Positions 47,310 through 57,952 of a DNA stretch of 64,000 nucleotides are shown one piece after another (position 1 is the first letter of the stretch; each line of letters begins with the position of its first letter). This stretch comes from Cyathus striatus (Eukaryota; Basidiomycota; Agaricomycetes; Agaricales; Nidulariaceae), in contig JAOVFP010000021.1 in the NCBI GenBank assembly GCA_025738555.1, positions 2,163,118 to 2,227,117 of the forward strand, written 5' to 3'. Position numbers and translations under genes: made by a program. A model generated the notes under the pieces. The model was not told where the DNA came from and made no database searches. It saw only the letters and a list, made by a program, of their open reading frames with translations.

Positions 47310-48053
47310 ATGGACCAGTATTTTGATATGGACTTCAACACCAGAGACATCATTCCCTACGGATTTAGCGAGGTATGCTACCTTTCTTACATTCATTACC
47401 TTCATCTGACCATTATTACACAGGACATTTTTGTTTTGCAAAACTTCGACACTTCAGCTACATTCCATGAGCTAGATTTCTCGACTGAAGAGCTGCTGTA
47501 CATCCCCAACCACACGGCTTCGGCACTGTTGACAGAACTAAACGCCAGTTCGGAGGATTTGGGAAAACCAAGAAGGACACCATCACCCCCTGCCCCTATA
47601 AAAAGGCCGGGAAGTACTCCCATCCCACTAGACGACTTCTCAATGCCACCCAAAGTGGCTTCTAAAGTCATGAACGACACTTCTTCCAAAGCTGTTGAAG
47701 AACAGCAAGTTATAGACATGCTGGTGAAAGATGAAATCTACAAATTTAGTCTCATTTCCGTCGACGGCGTAAACGAACGAATGAATGCATGGCTTATACA
47801 GAGCAGACAAGAAAGCTTAAGTAGCTCAGAGGCCAGGGAAGAGGAGGAGGAGCTTGTCCCTGAGAGGGTGGAAGATGAAAGTGGCGAGCACATACAAACC
47901 CCTCATGGGTCTACTATCTACATTAATGCTCCGCGGGCTCCTCCTGGGTTTGTCCTTCCCATGGTACCTCTCCCTCCGATGGCTAATATTACCATCGAAT
48001 ATCTTGAAGCGGATCCGAGGCCCGAGCCTGCGCCACTTCAGTTCATATTCTAG
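47310..48053 (+). CDS. Hypothetical protein with one intron
   Basis: Reads MDQYFDMDFNTRDIIPYGFS, intron 47373-47423 (GTATGC...ACACAG, 51 bases, preserving frame), then DIFVLQNFDTSATFHELDF, a Pro-rich part (RRTPSPPAPIKRPGSTPIPL), KVMNDTSSKAVEEQQVIDML, an acidic stretch EAREEEEELVPE, and ends FIF then TAG. The frame is also open upstream to 47130, so an earlier start (MNSNNTPIV) cannot be excluded. The intron was called because the in-frame translation between the splice sites (VCYLSYIHYLHLT) is hydrophobic and unlike the rest. No domain recognised. It is close to the MYND pair. Confidence 0.55.
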   Translation: MDQYFDMDFNTRDIIPYGFSEVCYLSYIHYLHLTIITQDIFVLQNFDTSATFHELDFSTEELLYIPNHTASALLTELNASSEDLGKPRRTPSPPAPIKRPGSTPIPLDDFSMPPKVASKVMNDTSSKAVEEQQVIDMLVKDEIYKFSLISVDGVNERMNAWLIQSRQESLSSSEAREEEEELVPERVEDESGEHIQTPHGSTIYINAPRAPPGFVLPMVPLPPMANITIEYLEADPRPEPAPLQFIF

Positions 48054-48389
48054 GGTATCCCTAGTCTTAGTTATGTAGTTTATAGTTATTTTACTTGATG
48101 TGACGTGGAGTTGGTTTGGGTTTGGTGTTTTTTTATGCTATTTAAAACGATGACATTCAAAGTTGTGTCGGACGGTGCTTTGGTCTTGCTTTGATCTTGC
48201 TTTGGTCTTACTTTGATCGATTTGCGGTTTAGGGCTTTGATAAACATGTTTGTTGGTCAACATCATTTGAAACAAACATTAAATAATTAATTTCGTGAAA
48301 GCCGTCCTATCGCTCAACTCTCGCTTTGTCTCTGCGCGACTGACGGCAACACATACAGTCTTGGGTCATCGCAGCCATATCTTTCCGCT

Positions 48390-49179
48390 ATGGCTGCACG
48401 ACAATTCCCAGGAATGACAGGCAACGCAATGCCACCCTCAAGGAGTCGCTTCACGCTCGACCTCAACGACATTATCGACTTCCCCGACATTGGTCACATC
48501 CCGGTTATGCCACCGCATGATGGAGAGAGTTGGTTTATTCTCACAGAGGTGCGTACTAACCTTCATTGTCACATATACTTTTATTAATGTTGACTATGAC
48601 GTGGTAGATTACGCAAAACCAGTCACTCAACCGCCCCGCATTCCTGGTTGAGGATAAGCGGCCGGGGAACTTCTGGACTGTCGCGTTTTACACCGACAAT
48701 CCGTGGGTGGATGCTAAAGATTGTCGGCCTGGTACGATGATTTGTATTAAGAATGGGATGCCCACTCGGTTCATGGATGGGAGATATGGGTATAGAATTG
48801 AGGACCCCGAGAATGTCATCGTATGCCCTGCTTTCTTTTATGTTACCCTTCTTTTTTCACGCTAGTGCCATGATTCTAGGTTCTACCCTGTTCAATGGCT
48901 AGGCTAAGGGAGATCAATGAATCGCTCCGTCAACGCTACATGGATGGGCTGCTTCTCACTTGCGTTGCCTGTAATCAACCTGTCAAGATGGGCTGTGGGA
49001 AGTGTAAAACACGGTACTGCTCGAGGGTATGTTGTTATGCTATCCTTTTGTTCGATAGGTCTTCACTGATGGCATGTACATTCCCGTAGGATTGCCAAAG
49101 ACAAGACTGGCCAACTCACAAGCCTATTTGTAAGATTATGAAGACGCTGCATGGGTGGAATCGGACAGACTGGGGCTAG
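48390..49179 (+). CDS. MYND zinc-finger protein, copy 1
   Basis: Four exons (48390-48548, 48608-48820, 48880-49026, 49090-49179), all phase 0, give 202 residues. The N-terminal part has SRFTLDLNDIIDFPDIGHIP and GESWFILTE, followed by a conserved block NFWTVAFYTDNPW, DCRPGTMICIKNG and YGYRIEDPENVIVLPCSM. The C-terminal MYND finger is CVACNQPVKMGCGKCKTRYC plus SRDCQRQDWPTHKPIC, the C-x2-C, C-x2-C, YC-x3-C, H-x3-C pattern. It ends HGWNRTDWG. MYND fingers bind proline-rich partner proteins; the partner here is unknown. Paralogue 0.8 kb downstream. Confidence 0.92.
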
Positions 49180-49937
49180 GTTAACTTTCCGTTTCTTATT
49201 TGATGTAAATGTGTTATGCTTCACATTTGAAATATCTCAAGCATTGGTTATATGTTGTTGTGGAATGTGTTTGCCCCAGGTAATCTGTTTCTAGTGTTTG
49301 ATACAAAAGCGATAACCTCGTCGCTCCGTCATTAGTAATGTTCTATCGCTAACATCTATGTTTCTGAATTCAAGTGTCCTCGTATGTGATGTTTCGATCG
49401 TCGACGACCGTCAAGCAGATAAATCTTAGCTGTCAATTCGGCAGAATAAGCTAAACGTCAACGTAGAAACACGTTGCCGCTTGTTCGTTTGATATTTTAC
49501 GTCTTACGTGGTTGATGAACCGATTATACACCCAAGTTACATCCACTTAGCAGCAGTCTTACCGGCTTGATGTCGAAGCCGCACAGTATGGCGAACCTTA
49601 GTTGTAAGCTTGATCTGTTAACAGCAATTAGCTATACATAATTCTTGAAGTCCTAGGCTCTGTTTTTTAATACTTCTCATGCTAAGTCATGTCGAGAGTT
49701 CAAACTCATTAACATTAGCCGGTCTTCAAAGTTCAATAGATCTGAGTAATTCGGACGCGTCGGAGTCTCGGACGCAACCTTCCATTTCGGGTCCGAACCT
49801 TTCATTAATACTGCAATTACATAAGAGCGAAACACGTAATCGATTATCGAACCATGCTCCTGCTCAACTCCTGCTTCTCCTTTCTTCGTCAACGCGTCAC
49901 TAAGACGAAAGTCATCTCTCGAAATTCTCGTCCCATA

Positions 49938-50745
49938 ATGAGTGCGCATGTCGTCGAGGTCGAGATGAATAGCAGTATATACTATCCGCCCTCGCGTAGT
50001 CGATACATGCTGGATATCGACGACATTATGGTCTTTCCAGACTTTGATTATGTTCCGGTATTGCCACCAGAGCCAGGCGAAAGCTGGTACGTTATAACCG
50101 AGGTGCGTGCGCCCCTTATGTCTTATTAGTCTTCTTGCGAACTAACTCAATTGTGTAAGTAATAGATAGTTGAGGACTATTCCGTACCACTTGTGCGTCC
50201 AATATTCAAGGTTGAAGACAAGTTACCGGGGTACTTCTGGATGGTAACGTTCTACACTGATAATCCCTGGGAAGACGCCCGAGATTGTAGACCAGGAAGG
50301 TTGATTTGTATTAGGAATGGAAGGCCAATGCAATTTGCGGATGGGACTTGCGGGTATCGCATTGATGATCCATCGACTGTTATTGTATGTCAAATCATTC
50401 GTTTGTCCTTGCTCATGTCCAACTCGCGTTTTAATTTTACCTTTAGGTGCTCCCATGTAAAATGAGGAAGCTGCGCGAGATCAATGAGTATCTCCGTCAG
50501 CGCTACAATGAGGGGCTTCTCCTCACCTGTGTTGCTTGCAATCTACCGGTTGCGATGGGTTGCAGGAAATGTAAAACACGTTATTGCTCAAGGGTACGTG
50601 CCTAGTGAAAAATCGTCAATTACTAGCTTGTGGCTAAGCGCGTACAATCCCACAGGAATGTCAACGACGGGACTGGCCTACGCATAAACCTGTTTGCAAG
50701 ATTTTGAAGACACTGCATGAATGGAATCGTACAGATTGGGGCTAA
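49938..50745 (+). CDS. MYND zinc-finger protein, copy 2
   Basis: Four exons (49938-50102, 50166-50384, 50447-50593, 50656-50745) give 206 residues. Exons 3 and 4 have exactly the lengths of copy 1 (147 and 90 bases) and all introns are in the same phase. Shared text includes LREINE-LRQRY, GLLLTCVACN, CKTRYCSR, CQR-DWPTHKP and WNRTDWG. All zinc ligands are intact. Between copies the N-terminal exon and the start of exon 2 are the most diverged and the finger is most alike. No frame damage. Confidence 0.92.
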
Positions 50746-51753
50746 TTAAATTTTCCATATTTCTATCGTTCGTTGTGATATACTTTGTGAAGTTCTCTGC
50801 TGAATGTCAAGCACGTTTAATTTTTACTTCCTACAGAGCCTGACTCCGTTAGTCCACCCTATTCTTCTGTCCATATCAAAGGAGGATTATCGATTGCGAA
50901 GCAGGAATGGACCTCACAGAGCTGAGCTCCGCTTATAATACATACCTCCATTGGCTTAATTCGCACCGTCACTTTCACAGCACATCGCAGCACGCGTTGA
51001 TCATATTATTATGATTGAACCTGTCGCAGTGATGACGCGATAATATTTGGAGATCTGTTGTATCAAGTCCTGGACAACTTCTCGGATTCACAGTTGAAGA
51101 GATGCCGTGTCCTCCTTAACACAATTTATTGTAGGATTTTATTAGTGTTTGATTCCCGTGGAGTCTGGACCGTCAACGAGAATGATTGAGTAGGGAAATT
51201 TTAGTCAACCGTTCCGTTTGATCTAGAACAAAGCCACATCAAATTTCTGTCCGTTAAAGGTTTCGACGGTTTGACCTTATGAATTTGTCACAAAAACAAA
51301 GCAGGAATTGAAAATGCGATAATCGCGCCAGTTGCTTTGATGCAACATTACCAGTGCGTTGGCCACAGTTAAGCTATGCACAGATGACTCTTGATAGCTC
51401 TTCACGGGGTTTGTAACTGAAAAATCATGCTGTTGTATATGAGGCACGACTTGAGAACAATCGTGGTCCAAGAGGATTCCCGTCAAAGCTGTAATCCTAG
51501 TAAGGTATCTTTCAGCAAACATCTTCAACACTCGATGTCTGTATAAATTTGGCCCAGCGTTTGATTCACAATGATATTTAGAACAATCATACCCACCGAA
51601 TTTTCCACATATCCACTACCCTCCTGTAAAGGTTCGACCATTGTACGTGATCGGCCCTTCTTGTCATTGTATCTAAATCTGCTTGAAAACATATAAATAA
51701 CCAGGACATCGTTTTACAGAACCGCCAGTTATCTCTACACAACACCTCCTACA
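50746..51753. other. Intergenic, no supported gene
   Basis: A minus-strand frame at 51531-51277 (84 codons) has no recognisable partner or motif and is not called. Confidence 0.4.
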
Positions 51754-52467
51754 ATGAGCCAAACCAACACCAAACCCACTTCGTACGATACGCACATTGT
51801 CCCACCACAATCTCGTGAAAATAATCCCCGGGATGCACATAAAGTTCCCCAGCAATTTTATTCAAGCAGCACGTCGAGTATTAAAAATGCAATGGGTCTA
51901 CATCCTGCTTGAATGAACGAGTCACAATCGTTCCCCGCTATTCCCGTTGCAAGCGTGCCCAGAGACCATAAATCCAGCTATACCAATCAACGCCTTGATA
52001 ATCATGCACAGGGCTATAGTGGCAATTCAGGTTCAGGGTTCAAAACCTCTGCTAGCTCCTCTAGGGCTTCGAAACCGTATGTACGTAATAACTTCCCCAC
52101 AACTGTTGGAAAAACTACATACTCCACTCCACGACAATATTCGGGGAGTTCAAGCAGCCATTTCCACGACTCCCATCAAGACAATCTTCGAGAACTCAAT
52201 CAGACAGGTTTTCCTCGTCATTTAAATTCTATGCTCGACATGGATGATGATGAACAAAGGAAAGAGTACATCGCAAATATTTCTATTTCTGAAAGGGAAA
52301 AAGATCCGAGACAGTATGCTGATGTTAGAGACAAGAAGAATAAAGTTGAACACGTACGTTTTTTATGAGCACCATACTATTAGCAATTCCTAATACGAAA
52401 GTTTATACAGCTCGATTCCAATGATAGACCTCGTCTGTTCAAGATTGGGTCCAAGAGTACTACTTAA
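51754..52467 (+). pseudogene. Ser/Asn-rich gene, two exons, with in-frame TGA
   Basis: Frame from MSQTNTKPTSYDTHIVPPQ runs 52 codons to TGA at 51910-51912, then continues in the same frame as MNESQSFPAIPVASV ... GYSGNSGSGFKTSASSSRAS ... HLNSMLDMDDDEQRKEYIAN to a GTACGT donor after 52353. The second exon is 52411-52467 (LDSNDRPRLFKIGSKSTT, TAA). The clean downstream splice and continued frame imply the TGA is a recent nonsense change, or that translation starts at 51913. Low-complexity middle, acidic C-terminal part. Function unknown. Confidence 0.6.
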
Positions 52468-52879
52468 AACAGATGGATATTACTCTCTACTATATAATCC
52501 ACTTCGCGATGTATTAATACTATAGTGATGGGGTACATCTGATCAAATCTCAAGGCTTGTCGATGATCTGTTTTATTTTGATATATAAAATGCTAAAGCT
52601 TTCGGGGGATGTGATATATATAGGGTCGGTTTCTGGCCAGTTCAGGGTAATTTAGCATGTTTTAGTAGTATTTTTTTGGTATACAAAATACTAAAGTCTT
52701 GACTCTTGACTTTGTGAGATCTTTTGTAGAGGAAGAGATAAAGAATGTGGAGAAATGAGACGATATGAAAAAAAACAAGAAGAGATTCGCTACACTTCGG
52801 TCCGTCACCAATACCCTGTCCTACCCATCACGCTCATCCTCCAAGTTATAGAGCACGTCCCGTTTTCAGTTATGCTCGT

Positions 52880-53700
52880 ACCGATTCGCCAGGCCAGCGT
52901 TCATTGGTAACCGTGGCCTGTGGGTGTTAGTGTGCCTTTGCCTAGGGTGGTGGAAGTGTGCGGTGTTGGGTCGGCCGCCATGGGTCTAGATCTGCTATAG
53001 ATATGCGTGAGTTGTTGGAGAGGTATGAGGGGAAGAGAGGGTAAATAGAAGAAAGGGGAGGAAGAAGGAAAAGGGACGTACGACAAGGTCAGTGGGAATT
53101 GTCTTTCCGTGTCCGCAGGTGACTACACCGCCCTTGGTCTCTGTGCTGTCAATGTACTCGCCGAGAATGAGCTTCACAATACGTGCGCGGATGTTATCTG
53201 CCGTCTTGTAGAGGAACTTGTCAGGGTATGTGGCGTTGTGGAGGATAGAGTCTCCATGGACTTGTTACTTCTGTGTCCTAACACCGGTGTCACCTGTGAA
53301 TGATGTAGACTATGAGTGGTGTTAAAAGCTTAAATGGGTAGGGTACATACGGAGTATATGTCTTTGATTTCATCAGCTTATTTTGCAAAGTAAGATTAGT
53401 CTCGGAACGAGGAGGGAGACGGCAGACGCACGAATATCAATAGTACACCCACCAACCAACACAACCCTCTTCGCATTGGAAGCTTCATCCATTTCCCTCC
53501 TCAATGCATTATCAACCCCCTCCCTCTCGTTCGCCAAATGCAACGGCCGCCACCCAAATCCTTCTTGATGCTCTTGACTTCACTTGCAGGATGGTCCCTG
53601 TCTTCTGGAAGAGGTTGAGAAGAGGTGGGGCGTAAGCGCCTTCTCTTCGAGATCGATCTGAGGCGAGGTGTCGACATGCATCATTTCCCGGAGCCATACT
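52880..53700 (-). pseudogene. Fossil of an AIF/FSP1-like FAD-dependent oxidoreductase
   Basis: On the minus strand: ALRREMDEASNAKRVVLVGG followed by CTIDIRAS (family pattern AKRVVIVGGGxxGxE); then, after a broken stretch, HGDSILHNATYPDKFLYKTA and NIRARIVKLILGEYIDSTE, TCGHGKTIPTDLV (family: HGxxLLxxxYPDKxR, GKxxxADLVV), an intron-like gap and GGRPNTAHF with LTPTGHG. The order fits a two-dinucleotide-fold oxidoreductase of this family. The glycine loop is corrupted and there are stops and frameshifts (e.g. TAA just before HGDS), so no product is expected. Confidence 0.75.
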
Positions 53701-54500
53701 GAGAAGCTTTAGAACTGGCGAGGGTTGATGAGCGTCAATCTGTACTTATCCGGAGAGGGCTTGGAGGGTAGTAGAACGAAAGAATTGCTAGCGCCCGTTA
53801 CGCGGCACGTGATGAATAAAAAAGATGAAGCTCGGCCAAGGCCCGAAGCTCAGCGCTCGTTGTTCTCGTTGTTGTCGAACTTCATCCTTCAAAGCTTCTA
53901 GCTTCATCGAAATCGATCATCTGTCGTTGCTACGATTTAAGACAATAGTAGGTCTTTATACACCGAACCTCAGAAGAATAACGTTAATGCCCCTTTGTAA
54001 ATCCCCTTTCTAGCTTGGTTATATGATATGTCCCCGTAGTCCCCAACCGGTGTAGATGTCCAAGTGGTGACTCAAGCCAATGCTGTATTGCGTCCTTTCC
54101 CCCTCAATTCCTGTGCATACTCGTGGCGCTAGACTGCAGGAGTCGATCTCGAGAGCTGGATAGCTGGATATAGTTAGCTGCCAAGTACGCTTCTCTGAAC
54201 GCCAGCTACTACATCTATTCAGTTTCCTCGTGTCTCGACTCTCTGGACTGAGAATATTTCAGACTCCCACAACGCATCTTCAGTCGCTCACACAAATGAT
54301 CGCCCTTCCGTCGATGGCTCAGTTGAAGATTCAGTTACAAAGAACAAGATGTCAGATGCAGATCCCAAGCTCCATAGACGTATCTCCGTAGAAGATAAGC
54401 TTAACTTGGCCTACGATGCTGGAGAGAATTGGAAGTCAAATGAGAGAAACACAAAACGTTTGCAATACATTTTGGAGGACCTTGGTTTTCGTTCGTTGGG
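53701..54500 (+). other. Intergenic; one possible exon at about 54235-54506
   Basis: A frame reading TENISDSHNASSVAHTNDRP, SVEDSVTKNKMSDADPKLHR and ISVEDKLNLAYDAGENW ends in TGA at about 54506, at the boundary of the tandem array. It could be a gene truncated by the array's formation. Not recognised. Confidence 0.35.
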
Positions 54501-54748
54501 AGTCTGATAGCGAAGCTGATACTTCATGGAATGCAAAGCTCAAGTTATATGTGTCTTTAATTTTCATCAGCATGTATATCTATCTACTTTACGACACAGG
54601 TTACAACGATTTACAACGACGACTACTACTAAGCAAACTCTTCTCTTCGTTGCAAGGTTCAATAAACTGGTGAAACCATAGGTAACGATGAACTTGGATA
54701 TCGTACCCGTTCAAATTCCACCATTTGGCTCGGCGGGTGTCCGTCGCC

Positions 54749-55216
54749 CTAAGTCGGCTCGCACCTGAACGACGAGATAGCGTCGTTAATACCAGAGGGA
54801 AGAGTAGCAAATCCAGGCTGATGCCCAGAGTAAGTCGCTCCACTGCAATTGATATCGCTATAAATCATGTTAATGCGTGATCTTTCAGATGTAAAAGTCA
54901 TAGAACAGTTACGTGTATGTGGTGCACTCCCAGCCAGCACTAGGACCGAAGCTTGAAATATCGTCATTGTAGCCCGAAGGCATATTGCTGCACTGGTTAT
55001 TGAAGAACCCAAGGTTGGTGCATGCGCCACCCCAGTTGTTATCAGTACAGACGTAGAGAGTCCCGTCAACCTCGGCTGCACGTTCGCTGAGCTATAAGTT
55101 TATTAATTCAAAGGAAAGAAAGCGGCGAGTATAAGTATCACTACCTCTGTACCAGTCGGTGCTGCTAGAGCAGAGGCGATCATGGCGAAGACGGCGAAAG
55201 CAACGTTGAACTGCAT
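54749..55216 (-). CDS. Secreted beta-gamma-crystallin-like protein, copy A
   Basis: Three exons (55216-55145, 55091-54913, 54842-54749) give 114 residues. A signal peptide MQFNVAFAVFAMIASALAA is followed by a short linker and a mature domain with five cysteines (39, 48, 58, 80, 111). Two related motifs, PSGYNDDISSF (63-72) and PSGINDAISSF (100-109), each contain the calcium-binding pattern N/D-N/D-x-x-S/T-S (NDDISS, NDAISS) of beta-gamma-crystallins. Trp44 sits in DNNWGGAC. Fungal proteins of this look are small secreted proteins of unknown role; similar folds include protease inhibitors and antimicrobial proteins. Intact GT-AG introns. Copy B is identical in exon lengths. Confidence 0.85.
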
Positions 55217-56400
55217 GATTGAGAGTGGGAGTAGAAGAATATTCGAGGAAGGAATGTTCTGAGGAGATTCTAAGAAATGCAGATGTGTTTTATACATTCC
55301 ATAATTCCATGTTTGTTTGTTCTGTACGAGTTGAAGTTACCCACCATTATCAAATTCCGAGATATGACCGAGTTACTCTGAAATCGCACTTGACATATAC
55401 GGAAGGAGTTACTTATAATTAGAGGATGGAGTTTACGACTTTCCGTGACCTGAACGGATCACGGGGCTGAATTCTTCACATTCGCTGGTAAAGACAGATG
55501 TATCCCTATTGGTTGCTGATCGTCAATCCTTACATCTGATTATGAAATAATAAACACCTACTTGGTTACTGGTTAAAGCATGCTTCTCTGGAAGAATCCA
55601 ACGGATTTACTACTGTTTCCCAGAGATTTAAAGGTTGAACTTAATTACTGAAGGTTGTAAGCGGATGAGACGGATGACGTGTAACATTTCATCAAGCTCT
55701 CGAAATGCTCTTTCTCGATGGGCACCTGGTAAACAGTTCAAACCAACATCTTTTTTCGCGAAGTGGATGATAAAGATCTCAGGCAACATAGCATAGAGGC
55801 GGTCTGATGCGGACGTACCTATAAATAAGTAATTGGATCATCTTTTATGAAATGCGTGCCTGTCTTGACAAGTTTTACTACGCCATAGAATCAACGGTAA
55901 TACTTACGATTCGTTTCTTATGTTTTAAAATATACATAAAGCACTGATACCATTCATATAGTATGTATACAGGTATGGTCAGAACTGTGCAGCCTCTCAT
56001 TCGGATACAACATATGGACTTGCACGGAACACACGGCTTCTATAGATCTGTCGTCTTAAAAAATAGTGTCAGAAGTTGATTCTAGAGTTATTTATAGCTC
56101 TGTAAAATACTTGCAGCCACCATGACCTACTTACTACATTACACAGCAAGCCATAAACAGCCTGACCACACAAATAAGCTGTTCCACAGCTCGGCAGTCG
56201 GTGCGTAATGTATAGCCTTTACAGGCACCACAATTTATACATACCATCTTCAAGAGAAACAACCCCAGTTATCCAATACGTATTGAAAATATTTACAGAA
56301 TTATTCCCCCGTTTCAGGTTTCATTTTCGTTGTCGTGGTTAATTGGAATTATCGTTTAATGAAAGACGAAAAGGGTTGTGGTTAATCCAAAGCTCCAATG

Positions 56401-57845
56401 TATGGAAAGTCTAACGACCACGCTCAAACGCATCAAATATAATTGAACTCCGGTGTCCGGCATCACGGCCTCTCGGTTAGATATTATAATCTCGGTTTCA
56501 GAATTTCACTTAAGCGAGACTGAGCGCTTACTTACTGAAGCATGGTCGTCCGGTAACTACAATGTGTGCTCAAGTAATTATTTAGTTCGTTAAGATAGAG
56601 TAATATACATCTATCAGCTCCAAAATAAGTATTCGTGCAATGTGGACTAGATGAGCCGTCGGCAGACAATATAAGCGATACTATGTAGCGCTCATTAAGT
56701 AAACCCATGCACCTGATCCGACTACAAATCCACTTCAGCAAGCCACCTTTGACATAAATACACGATTGACGACCAGGTAGTTATTTCATACGTACTATGT
56801 CTATCTTGCTTTCTTACTCCATAATCCTGACATGTACAACAGTGCTATACGCTTCACCACCTACTACTTATCATTTGCTTACTCTACTCTGACTCTAGAA
56901 GTAGCGGACTCTTGAACTCATGATGTACATTACTTATAAAATAGTCATACCATAGTCTGTACACCTCAGGCGTTGTAATCAACGATAAAAGTGACTTTTT
57001 GTAAGTACGCTTATGTACCCTGTACTTTTATTACATACTCTAGGGGTTCTTCACAGTAGTACTGGATAACTTCAACAATATCTTGTCGGTCTCGAGCGAT
57101 CGAAACTCCCTGTAAAAATCTGTCCGGTCTACGAATGGATATGCCGCTATATTTTACGCATCGATATATCCGACCACCACAGATATCTCTTTTATAATGA
57201 CTGTTTCAACAACTTTATGAGGCTTCGGAAATATCCCATTATAATTCCCACGCTTTTCTAAGCATCGCGCACGGCATGCCTTCATTCCTTTTGCCGTTAA
57301 AACACTTTTCCCTACTGTGATTTATGCTCTGTCACTCTAATAATCTTCTTTCATCTTGTATTTATACTGGAGATAGCCGAGAGATAGCATCTCCAAAACA
57401 TCTCAACGACCCTTTCATAATTCTTATTCAGTGCAAAATATATAACAGTAGCATAGAACAATAAAAGAAGAGCTTAACAAAAGTTCAGTAATGGTTAACG
57501 TTACACTTGAATGAAATTGGATTTAACGGCAAAATGGATGACATTCGGTTTACTTAATATGAACGCCGCGTAGTATCGCTTACACCATCAGTTCATCTAG
57601 TACACAAATACTTGCATCCAAGCTCATATAAATAAATAAATAATTCTATTTCGCTGTAACGAATTAAATAATTACTTAAGAACACATAGTTACCGGACGA
57701 CCACGCTTCAGTTAGTAAGTGCTCAGTCTCGCTTAAGTGAAATTCGGAAACTGAGATTATAATATCTAACCGAGAAGCCGTGGTGCCGGACACCGGAGCT
57801 CAATTATAATTGATGCGTTTGAGCGTGGTCGTTAGACTTTCCATA
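56401..57845. mobile_element. X3: complete X-family TIR element
   Basis: 1445 bp with inverted ends of nearly 200 bp, starting TATGGAAAGTCTAACGACCA and ending in its complement. CCAATG is duplicated at 56395-56400 and 57846-57851. The matching place in unit B (about 59840-59860) lacks the element. No transposase ORF, so non-autonomous. The ends match X1 (1850) and X2 (42621). Confidence 0.9.
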
Positions 57846-57952
57846 CCAATGTGCTCTTTTCTATCCGAAACCTACCTGTACGAAACCACAGTAGTGATAA
57901 CATCAGACCATTTATCACATACAGATATTGAATCTACAATATTGCCTGAGAA

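Larger units (their letters stand above)
54501..57952. repeat. Tandem unit A (2.0 kb plus inserted X3)
   Basis: Begins agtctgatagcgaagctg. The same start recurs at 57953 and 59963. Without the X3 element and one CCAATG, unit A is about 2004 bp against 2010 bp for unit B. Contains secreted-protein gene A and about 1.2 kb of non-coding sequence also shared with unit B. Confidence 0.88.
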
